Assembly: GCA_032622095.1 (NCBI GenBank)
Contig: CP136067.1
Location: forward strand, 50,507,899 to 50,571,898
From: Siphonodentalium dalli
Lineage: Eukaryota > Mollusca > Scaphopoda > Gadilida > Siphonodentaliidae
Length of the DNA stretch: 64,000 nucleotides
Direction of reading: 5' to 3'
Positions 27,701-39,700 of this stretch are shown here, piece by piece. Made by a program: the position numbers and the translations under genes. The notes beneath the pieces were generated by a model. It did not search any database. It was not told the origin of the DNA and worked only from the letters and a program-made list of their open reading frames with translations. Numbering within the stretch: the stretch's first letter is position 1; each line of letters starts with the position of its first letter.

Positions 27701-30700
27701 ACCTATTAGATTGATTTGCTGTCAAAAAGCCGAAACACCGTTGGCCTCATTTGTTTATATTAATGAATAAACGATAAATACAGTGACCACATGGTCGAAG
27801 TACATGGTCGATGTCGATACATGACTACAGTGACTTAAGTCACATAATAACATGTTGTTCACTGATTGGAGCATTAAAAGGCTCCAGATTCAATCTCAGA
27901 GCATCTAATTTTCTAAATTTTCCGGGGGAGGTCCCCTGACCCCTCCCGTACTCTCCCCCCCCCTCAGGCCTTCGGCATCTCCTGCTGGGATACTACTCGC
28001 CTCGACATTTTGTAGGAGAGCTACTCGCCACTCGCCTAGAATGATTTTAAGGGGAGCTCCTCATTGCTCACCAGTGATTTCACCACATGGAGAGGACTGG
28101 AACTGTGTTTATTTAATCAAATTGATGGTGTTTTTACTTTACACATGCACATATTTTAACCTATTGCAAATAAAGTGGGTATTTTACCTTTATAATCTAT
28201 AAATATTTGGGTTTTTAAAGGTTTTGTTGGCATATTTTTCAGCCATGTGCTTTGTTTGTTTATTTTTTGTGGGTGTACTTGATCAGCATTCTCTCAGTTC
28301 CGGTGCAGACACAATGAGAGACCCTTACCCTGCCAACAACACATTATTTTGTAGAATTTATATTAATAAGATTTTCATCAATTTTGGGGGTGGGTGTCCC
28401 AGACTTGGGTGGAAAAACTTATGGTCCCGGGTGGGTGTCCCAGACCTGGGTGGAAAAAACTTACACTCCCGGGGTGGTGGGTCCCCAAAACTGAAAAACA
28501 CAAAATTTCCACCTTGTATCCGTGATTTTTTTCCTGACCCCCCCCCCCCCCTGGGTGGTTCAGAAATAATCTTCTGAAACAGCATGTAGTCCAGGAAACA
28601 TGAATATGAACCAATGAATATGAATCTCTTGTATATTATCTTTTCGTATGTCTGTCGTTTGTTTTTATTACCTGAACACCCCTCCAAATAATAGTAGATT
28701 GTTCCAATGTCTACTTTTATAACTGAAGGGGAGAGTCAATTCAGGGTTAATAAAGGGTTAATAAATTTATTTTCTAGGTTTGTTCGTGTTCAGGACAAGA
28801 TAACCAAAGCTGTAGCTAGTCTCGACTTCTTCACATCTAATGAGTGGGAGTTTCAAAATGAGAATACATTTACGTTGTTGAATAGGTTAAACCCAGTTGA
28901 TAGGAATGTAAGTTTGTATTCATTAATGACAAATTCTCAATTTTTTGCTTTAGTATCTGAGTATTATTGAAATGTGAATTTTGTCAGCTCATTTTGTGTT
29001 AGAGTGGCCTCATTTTGAATATAATTTCCTCCTTGTATCACACCCAGCTAGTCTGCAATCTGGGAATAACTTTGGTGTTATAAAATTACATCTCAAATTC
29101 CAACAAAATTGATGGTTAACCCTTTACCCAACAGAAGGGCCCTGTGCCAATGCATTCTCTTATATATGCGAGTCGACCATAGGTCGCCTCGCATATATAA
29201 GAGAATGCATTGGCTTAACACATTAAAAATTATAAAATTGTTAAAGAATGTAAGAAAAAATGGTAAAAAGTGTTAAAAAAAGATTTTTGTTAGGCCAATG
29301 CATTCTCTTATATATGCGAGGCGACCTATGGTCGACTCGCATATATAAGAGAATGCATTGGCACAGGGCATAACTGTAACTATCACAATGTGGTCATGGA
29401 GCCGGTTCCAATGATATCCATATTTGTATGGTTCTATTGAGACAGACCGAAGATATTTTAGGCTGTTGAAGCTTTATTTGGCCGGTTGTGGCCGGTTTGT
29501 TGGGTAAAGGGTTAATGTCATTAGTTTGATTTAGATGTGATACTGTTGGAAGACTATAATATAAACAATAACATGATCTTGGAGGACGTTGTATTGTATT
29601 AACCCTTTACCCAACAGAAGGGCCCTGTGCCAATGCATTCTCTTATATATGCGAGTCGACCATAGGTCGCCTCGCATATATAAGAGAATGCATTGGCTTA
29701 ACAAATTAAAAATTATACAATTGTTAAAGAATGTAAGAAAAAATGGTAAAAAGTGTTAAAAAAAGATTTTTTTTTAGGCCAATGCATTCTCTTATATATG
29801 CGAGGCGACCTATGGTCGACTCACATATATAAGAGAATGCATTGGCACAGGGCATAACTGTAACTATCACAATGTGGTCAAGGAGCCGGTTCCAATGATA
29901 TCCATATTTGTATGGTTCTATTGAGACAGACCGAAGATATTTTTGGCTGTTGAAGCTTTATTTGGCCGGTTTTGGCCGGTTTGTTGGGTAAAGGGTTAAC
30001 TGCCCGACAGAAATTATTAACAACCCGAAGCTTATAAAGGCTCGAGCCAAAGTTGAGGCTGTTAATAATTTCTGGAGGGCTATTAATAAACCACAATGCT
30101 CAACAGCATCATGTTATTACTACAGTAATGCCCTAAATAATTGACTCCTTAACAACATCAGAATTATGGGTAATTTTTCAGGATTTAGTCGGAAATATGG
30201 CTTGTTGCTGTGGTTAAGGAGTCAATTATTTAGGCCATTACTGTATTATTACCGCCTTCTCTGTTGAACCATGAAGGCTGGGTTAAGCAGTATTTAGTCC
30301 TGAGTAAATTCTGTTGGAACAACAAAAACAATTTCCATGATTCAACATCTTTTTCAGCCCGAACCAACTGACAAAACATATTGAATGAATAAAAGATATT
30401 TTTAATGGAACTACCGCGAAAATTGGAGACTCTATTCATCATTCATGTGACGTGTAGGGCCAATAATTGACAGTTCTTTATCGGTCCTACACATCACATG
30501 ATGTGATATTTTGATGTCACATTAATACGTGTTGAGCATTATTGTCTCTTAACCTTTTCAGTGCCAAGTCCGATTTTTGTATCAACCCATATTTCCTTGA
30601 TCATTTTTCAAATTTATTGATGATAATAATGTGATACATTGATGGAAAAAGCTCTAAGAGCTCTTTCCATCAATGTATCACATTATAATCAATAAATTTG

Positions 30701-33700
30701 AAAAATGATCAAGGAAATATGGGTTGATACAAAAATCGGACTTGGCACTGAAAGGGTTAATGCCCAGTAAAACTGTGATAATGCACTGGATAATGTGGTA
30801 ATTATACATGCCTGCAGGTTCAAAATTATGTGTAACCTATTTTTCATTCGCCTGGTTTGTGCTTAGGTAACCCATACCATTGGTTGGCAGGAGAGTTACA
30901 CAAACTGTTATTATTACTACAACTTGTATTATTAACTAAAGATGGGCAACTCATTGAACTACCGTAAATTTGAATGTCTCATTTTGGGACTTGATTGAGC
31001 AAAAATTAGGTGAGAATTAGTTATCACAAGACCTGCATTTATAAAACTTTGGCCCGACTTGTTTTTCGTTTGCGGCATTTTAGATAACCTCCAGGCGAAC
31101 TGAACAGTCGTTCGCCTCAAATTGGCATTCCTGTAATATTCTGTATACATAGTGTCAAATCAGACAGGCTATCTTTAAATTTCCGACTTTATATTGTACA
31201 TTATGCTCAATTTACATGTACTGTCTGACTTTATTAACTTTTTTTTTCTTCCAGGTTTTTAATTTTGATGTGCAGGAAGTTAACTGGAAGACGTACATGG
31301 ATAACTATTGCATGGGAACAAAATTATTTGCAATGAAAGAAGAACTATCAACGCTACCACAAGCTAGAGCCTATCTCAGAAAGTTAGTAATTTTTATGTT
31401 TCCGTTCATTTATTGAACTTGTTATCTTAAAATTTCCTATGGGAATTTCTCATCAATGAGTAATTATCCCCTGCATACAAAGTTTGGCGGGGGATATAGA
31501 AATGGGCTTTGCCCATCTCTGAAATGTACTGTGAGTCTGTCCCTAACTACTTTTAAGCTCTATATCTTGGTCATTGTCTTAATGATCTTCGGTATGTTGA
31601 TGAAGCAAAATGGGGGAATGAGTATTTACAAACAGCGGGTTTCGTCCATATATTATTTCCAGATTTATGGCCCTTATTATTTAAATGGCACTTGGAGTGA
31701 AAATGGATTTTACTCTTTGCATGACTAAATTCTTTGGGACACCCTACTGGTCACATCCCTCATCCAATCATCACCAAACTTCCTTTGGATCTTTGGGGTG
31801 GTCTCTAGATTGGATTCTCAAAATTTGTTTTAAAAACATGGCCACCAGCAGCCATCTTGTTTATCTGGAAAAAAAAAAAAAAAATGGCCATCCATGCATA
31901 TATCTCAGCCAATAGTTATAGGATCTAAATGAAATTTAGTATGGATGTTCATCATCATGACTGCTTACAAAATAGAGCAAATGATGTTGTTCACTTTTCC
32001 ATTTTAGAGTTATCCTTCTTTGTTTATATGGAAATCATTTCTTTTTGTCTGCTCAAGCAGATATCCCAACCATGGGTTGTCAGATTTGAATGAAAGTTTG
32101 GTATAATGCTTTTAAAGGAATGCCCAATGGCATTGTTTGCATTTTTAATTTGCCTCAGTTATCGACCTTAGTTTGTCAATTTTTCACAATTTTTTTTTGT
32201 CCGGCTTGATAACTCTAACAAATATGAAACAATATCAAAATTCTTTGGTATTCATGCATGTTTTATTTAGTTATCGCAGGCCAGATTAAGACATCTTTTG
32301 AATTAAGCCACATCATAAAATTAATAAACCTCTGCAAAAGGCACCTGGGCGGGGATTACTCTGGGTAGTGCACTTGTTTGTATTGAAGGGGTTAATGAGG
32401 CATGATGTGGAGTAACAGATCACTTACTCAGGCCTGAGTTTAGTGTGCCTGTCATTTGCAGAATGAGGTTCCCAGAGGGTGAATTTAGTGATGCTATCCT
32501 GTATAGTGAGCTAGCATCACCAAATTCACCCTCTGGGGACCTCATTCTGTTCAGGCCTCATCTGCTATGCCTATGGGAGACATAGAATCAGATTGAAGTT
32601 CCCAAATAGTGAATATTGTTATGTACACCCATTGGGAACCTCAATTATGTAATGTGTCGTCTGCCAATTTGGGGATATGGAGAAACTAAACTAAAAAATG
32701 CTATAATCAGGCTTGCGCTTGTAGTCATAAAAAGTTTATTATGGGAACTGCATAAATAAAATAGTTCATTGAAAATGGTCTTCTATAGCATCGCTATTAA
32801 CCCTTTACCCAACAGAACAGCCCTGTGCCAATGCATTCTCTTATATATGCGAGTCGACCATAGGTCGCCTCGCATATATAAGAGAATGCATTGGCTTAAC
32901 ACATTAAAAATTATAAAATTGTTAAAGAATGTAAGAAAAAATGGTAAAAAGTTTTTTTTAGGCCAATGCATTCTCTTATATATGCGAGGCGACCTATGGT
33001 CGACTCGCATATATAAGAGAATGCATTGGCACAGGGTATAACTGTAACTATCACAATGTGGTCAAGGAGCCGGTTCCAATGATATCCATATTGGTATGGT
33101 TCTATTGAGACAGACCGAAGATAGTTTAGGCTGTTGAAGCTTTATTTGGCCGGTTTGTTGGGTAAAGGGTTAAACTTGTCTTGTATAATCACATTATCTC
33201 CCAAGATTAACTTTGTGGTTAATATTTCTGCTCCATGTTTTCAATAATAAATAACTTTTGGACACCATGTTGACTACCTTTAATATTGTTTAATTTATAA
33301 ATGATGGTATTTATACACCTCGCAGTGAAGTGATATTGGTCTCCATATCATGTCTAGTTGAGTAGGTGAGATCCAGGATCTGAGGAGTGCGATAGCGAAT
33401 CTCATCCGGGATCTCATCTTCTCAATGAGACATGATATGGACACCAATATCACTTCACTGCAGTGATAATGTGTTTATTATATGAATTAGAGGAATTGAA
33501 TTTTCACTGATGAATTCACACAATTTCCCAGAAATAATCCATAATAATAGATTGTAACTTGGGACTATATTTTCTCACAAATTGTTGATGGAAAATTCCC
33601 TTGTTATCCATTCACGGAAGGACATCAGAAAGTACACCAGCACATACTGCATCTGAATCGAATGCATATTTGAGTCTTTGCTATATTTATAGCGAAAATA

Positions 33701-36700
33701 GTTCCATCAACTTGACCAGCTTCATTCTCATAACAGAGTCACATGATAAGAATTGGGAAAACCACATTGTGGTTTCCAATTATTTGGAAAACTTTACCAG
33801 AAAATGCCATATCTCCTTCAAATATATCTTGGACACTGAAACTAATGGTTATATATTCTTGCTTGCAAGAAATCTAGAAGTCGTAAAAAAAAAAAATCGG
33901 TACGCAATACCTCGAGTACGCGCACTTGTCAAATGCCAATTAATGGCGATATATTCTTTGGACCAATCTTGCGAGTCCTTTCACTATAACAGCGATGGAA
34001 AGACAAGACCTCATTCATTTTAAATTCTTCTAGATGCAAGATAAGTCGCATTTTTTATCTGTTCATTTCTCATGAATGTTTCTCGTTATGCTATTGTGAA
34101 CGACAACACGTAGTTGCCTAATTTCGTGCACTACGCACGTGTTTTCCAATTTTCGCAATTTAGTTTTACAATTGTTCAACAATCTTTTATTCTACAATAC
34201 TGTCTTATTAATGACAGTAGTCCGTGGGTGGATATTTTCATTAACAAATATTTCAATTTTGTTTTATTTACGAGAATCACTTCGAAAAAATATCGTTTTT
34301 GTTTGCATAAAACAATACTCAATAAAACAAACCGATGCTCTTTCGAGTCTTTCGGGTTCTCGTCGGGATTTTTTAACACTGCACCGGATGCAATATCGTG
34401 TTGTCGTCTCCACTACGCTCCAGTTTGGAGTTTGGTCCCTGACAAAATCCTATCCAAATGTATTAGAAGTAATAATTTACAATATTTTACATTACAATAT
34501 TTTACAATAATTTTCCTCACGGATGCTAGATAAAATAGCCACAGCGTGGCTTGCCTCTTCTCTCTACATTGAACATAAGGCTCAATGCTTTTCCGATGAA
34601 AACTTCGTAATGTTATTTCCCTCCGACAGGTAGGGGTGCCACGATTAAGCGTATAATCGATGAAATGTTGATACAGCCGATATTCGATGACCATTTTCGG
34701 CTGCGATTACTCTGAGTTCTTTATTTCGGATGTCGAAAAGTACCGGACATATTTGGATACCCTGTTTTACAGTTTAATATCCAACGGACAGGTTAACGAT
34801 CGTTGATCGTTGATCGTGCAAAGATATTGGTAACGCATTGTGCTCATTACTAATTACCGGCTTTCCTTCCCACTCGTCAGTAACGATTGCTCTCGCAATT
34901 TTCTATTCACGGGTATTCACCATTTGCACTTGTCCACCTGGTCACCATCAATATTAAAATATGCGAAGATATATTTAGCACATTTCCCATCTCCGTTAAT
35001 TTATGGGCATGTGAAATTGTCAGTGGACTTGGGTATATCACACAATGACCTTTGATTTGAGATAACCCCAACTTACAATTATATTACCGGTGCAAATACA
35101 CCCTTCTAATCAACGAAACTATATTTTTTGTCATGGGAAGGACAGTCTCGGTGGTTTCTGATACAAATTATGCACATGTGAATATTATGCACTACTTCCT
35201 CTGTCCTTGCTATTAGATACGCTTCATCGATTCTAATCTAGTATTGACTATCGATTATCAAGTTCAATGATCGTGGCACCTCTGCTGACGTGGCACCTTC
35301 TCTTGCATCCTCCATTAACTTGGAGACTCCGCTGGAGTTGGTTGGTGGACATGCCTCCTCCCTCAGGGTGGGCGGCGTCCATAGCCCCCGCAGAGAAGGG
35401 CAGCGATGGTGGTCCAAGTGCAGCTGCCCTTGGTCCTGCCTCCGGTTCCGCCGGGTTCGCACCATCGCTGCACCAGCCGGCCACTTGCTACAGCTACCAC
35501 ATCAGTGGTCCGTTTAGCTGGCAAGCCCCGGTGCCCTCGGCACATTGCCTGCCTACGCAGTTCAATGTGTCAACTGCCACTGTTTCCACTCCAGGGGATT
35601 TGACCGCACGGGTTCTGACCTGTCCTCCATTCGTCAACGTCTTTTCCGGCATCCGTCCCTCCCGGTTTTGGGGTGGGTATGTATCCCTATTATTCACCTG
35701 TGTTCTTTCCTCCACCAGTGTGGCCTTGCTTTGTACAGTTTCTGGCCTCTTTTGGGCTCCTAGGCCAGAACTTAGACTTAGTTTCCTTTCCGAGGCTCCG
35801 GAATTTCTTGCCTCATCACACCAGGTGACCTGGTCGGGATACTTGCCCCTTTCCCCCCATCTCCGGGACGGACAGTGCTGTTCAGAGACGAGGACGTGCT
35901 GTCGCAACATCTCCTGGATTTGGCAGCGTTTGATGCGTGTCCGAGTTCGCCATGCCCATCCGAGAGTGCCTTCCCCGAGGGTCATTTCGGATGGGTCAGT
36001 CCTTCGGTCTTAGGATAACAATTGCGCACAATTTTGCATGCATTACCAGCACGATACTAACAGCACGATACTAACAGCACAGAAAAAGGAAGAACAAACA
36101 GCGCCATTCTCTTGTTTCGCTGGAGTCGGTTGCGGGACATGCCTCCTCCTTATTGGTCGCGGCCTCCTGAGCCATCCGCAGAGAAGTACGCCTGTCTTCC
36201 ACAACCGAAGGACTGCATGGGGCCCACATATCAAGAACAAAAACCAACGTGTGACGATTTTCCTCTGCCAACTCGATACAGCCTGCGCAGCAGGCTCAGG
36301 GTCTGTTAGTGGTCATGCCTCCTCTATTTGTAGTCGCGGCTTCCACAACCTTCGCAGAGACAGGAAACAATGAATTTTCCTCTGTCCACTCGGTACAGCC
36401 TGCGCTGCAGGCACAAAATCTGTTGGTGGACATGCCTCCTCTATTTGTAGTCGTGGCTTCCACAACCTTCTCCAAGATGGGCAACAATGAATTTTCCTCT
36501 GTCAACTCGGTACAGCCTGCGCTGCAGGCTCGGAATCTGTTGGTGGTCATGCCTCCTCTATTTGTAGTCGCGGCTCCCACAACCTTCGCAGCGACAAGCA
36601 GCGATGGAGGTACTGCAGCATCTACCGCTGGTTCTGTCTCAGTCCATCCAGGTTCATGCTGTCACGGCACATAGCGGTTTTTCCGAACCCTTTCTTGCCT

Positions 36701-39700
36701 TGGCTACCTCATTGTTCCTAGTCGCCGACAAGTGGCATTCATTCGACTGAGTGTTTTGTACAATATTACCTTCGTTCTTTGTACTCTGAGGTTTCCTCGG
36801 TCAGTCTGCTTTCTGCCATATCGCATTGCTCTGGCTATGTGCCGCATTCAGGAACTGCTCCTGAATAAGTTTCTTTCGCCTCCATTCTCACCTCCGTTCT
36901 GATCCCGTCGGGGTATTCCAGGTGTTTTTGAGACCTGTCTTTATAGTTTTGGGCCTTCTAATCTGTTAGATTTTTATTCAACAATTAGGCTGCTTTTATG
37001 AGACAAACCTAGACGTATTATGGACTTGATCGTGTGTGTGAACCTGATAAGTTAGTATTCGGGTGCTATATCTCACAGGAGAAATTGGCGCTCTACTCAC
37101 TTTGCCGAACATATCATGAATATCGACCGTTCAGCTCCATAGAAACTATCGTCTGAACTACGCTCATTTTCAATTTTACTTCTAGATTTGGGATGTATCT
37201 TTCAGTGACCACCTAGCATCATATCATAGCGTCATGTACGTGTCATTTTGTTATCGTCTTTGTCACAGTGCTCAAGACTTTGAACCAAGAATATTTTCCA
37301 ATTCTATGTTATCACTCGGGCCCGAGTGTTTAACATCACTTGGCAGGCGTGATTCTAATTCTAGAATCAGCGTGACCGAGTGTTTAACATCACTTGGCAG
37401 GCGTGATTCTAATTCTAATCTGATTTAGCGATTACCGATTCTCACCTTTGCGACATTTCACACTTATTGCCGCATGCCCATACCAGTTGGCGGGTTATCA
37501 CAGTTTTTGTAACTTTCTGCTAACCTACGGTATGGGTTCCCTATACCACCACCTGACGAACGATATTAAACTAAGTTCCACATTTATTTTGAAACCATGC
37601 AGGCCGGTTCATAATACATTGCATCACAGATTGGCCGTATGATCAGACAGTGTTCCATTCGCGGTATTAGTTCCTCTCCTTGGTTGCCCGTACACTTCAA
37701 TTTCCAGTTCCTTGGCTTGGTGTACCAGAGGCAGGCAATCTTTCCATCTTGGTCCCCTCCCTTATGTGTATGTTTTTTTTTCTTTCCAGGGTCAATGATT
37801 TCCAGTGCTCAACTCAGTCATGTTTTCCTGGTGTATCCCTGGTCCCCCCATTGGTCTGGGCCCAACGGTTTTTCTCATATCTCCCCTGGGTCTCTCGGCG
37901 GGCTCAAAATACTGTCAAGTCAGTCATACCGCAACTGAGCATTGCCTCATTTTGTGAGATCCATTCTGAGTATTGATTCAGCTTTCTGGCGGGGGGGGGG
38001 GGGGGGGGGTGGGGGGGTGTCATAACCGTGTTTTTCCCCTCGGTGCACACTTATGCATGTATTGTGGGCCAGTCAGCATCCTCTGGATGTCGTGATAGTG
38101 CTGCTTCATCCTCTAAGAAGGGGGGGGGGGGGGGGGGGTAGGTTCCTTTATCCTATTAGGTACATGAATGAATGAGTTATCCCCCTTGCCTATGACCAAT
38201 GTTTATCCTGGACACCTTCACCCTGTGATCATTACTAGTAGGACACATGAAGTATGTGGTGTTTCCTTTTAGGAGGCTCAGTTGTTTTTGAGTTTATCTG
38301 AACTATTACATATGGGACACAATGATCTATTTTTTTGGCACATGTCTACCAAGAAATCTTTTTGGTACAGGATGCAGGTCTTTTCTGCTTCAGCAGGTGG
38401 GTTTCATGGACATAGTCGGATTATCTGCCTCGTGGCCTCCTCCTCTTCAAGAATTATAATTATAACCATTAGTTTCAGTGTCCAAGATATATTTGAAGGA
38501 GATATAATATTTTTTTAACCCAAAATATGTATCTCCTATAATAAATATCTTGGACACTGAACATAGAGGGCCCTCCCAGTTGGGATCAACATTCCCGCCC
38601 CGCGCAATCGGTCAAACGCATCAAAACACACAGGAGGAAGAAATTAAAATGAATGAGGTCTTGTCTTTCCATCGCTGTTATAGTGAAAGGACTCGCATGA
38701 TTGGTCCGAAGAATATATCGCCATTAATTGGCATTTGACAAGTGCGCGTACTCGAGGTATTGTGTACCGATTTTTTTTTGTTTAAGACTTCTAGATTTCT
38801 TGCAAGCAAGAATATATAACCATTAGTTTCAGTGTCCAAGATATTTATTATAGGAGATACATATTTTGGGTTAAAAAAATATTAAATTTTGATATTTGAG
38901 AAAAAACGTATTTAATAATCTCATGATCCGGTCCATCAGAAAGATTTAACAAACTATTGTGGTATTTCAATGAAAATAATGAAATAATAAAAACATTCAG
39001 CATTCTAGTTTATATCATTTCATATTCTCTCTGTATGTAAAAGAGGTTTAACATTAAGGCTGCCATGATTCCATTGCATTGCATTTTAAAGTTCACGATG
39101 CATCGTACGGGGAGGATGCAATGCGATGCAAAAACAATTCATGTTTGCAGTTGTCAGTTAATAGACAGAGATCCAAACTTTTCCACTAAAAACTTCCCAT
39201 CTGAATTTTCACTGATGAATTCACACAATTTCCCAGAAATAATCCATAATGATAGATTGTAACTTGGGACTATATTTTCTCACAAATTGTTGATGGAAAA
39301 TTCCCTTGTTATCCATGCATGGAAGGACATCAGAAAGTACACCAGCACATACTGCATCTGAATTGGGACTATTAGGATTTATAGTCAAATTAGTCTACTT
39401 ATAATACCTGGCCATGCATTTTTGTCATTTTAGTTAGGTCTTGTAATTTATTCAATGAATATGCTGAGGTGAACACTGATGAGAATATACATACAAAAAA
39501 TTATTAAGTGGTTCATCTAGTTATCACAGCAGTCAGTTGCCACATATTTGCATCGAGATGTGCATCGCATTGGGATAGTAAAATAGCGATTCGCATCTCA
39601 TCATGAAGGTTTGAATCGTTGCAGCCTTATTTAACATGCTAATTACCGTTTTTTTTCATTCCGCAGATTACAGAGGTTTAACATGCTAGTTAATGTCGTT

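Larger units (their letters stand above)
33809..38884 (+). mobile_element. DIRS-type retrotransposon 2 (non-autonomous)
   Basis: Inverted terminal repeats (33809-34023 and 38646-38884) enclose a GC-rich interior. Bases 38452-38562 are the inverse of the left end joined to the inverse of the right end, i.e. a DIRS internal complementary region. It shares a CCTAATTTCGTGC...TTTTCCAATTTTC-like segment (34118-34160) with DIRS 1 (14100-14140), so the two are relatives. A hAT element is nested at about 34630-35284. Coding remnants are a gag-like frame and 117-base coding repeats. I could not read a reverse transcriptase or tyrosine recombinase. Confidence 0.8.

Noticed and set aside
35494-35985. 163-codon minus-strand frame opposite the DIRS 2 gag-like frame
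   Set aside because: It lacks any known motif and overlaps the plus frame in GC-rich DNA where stops are rare.
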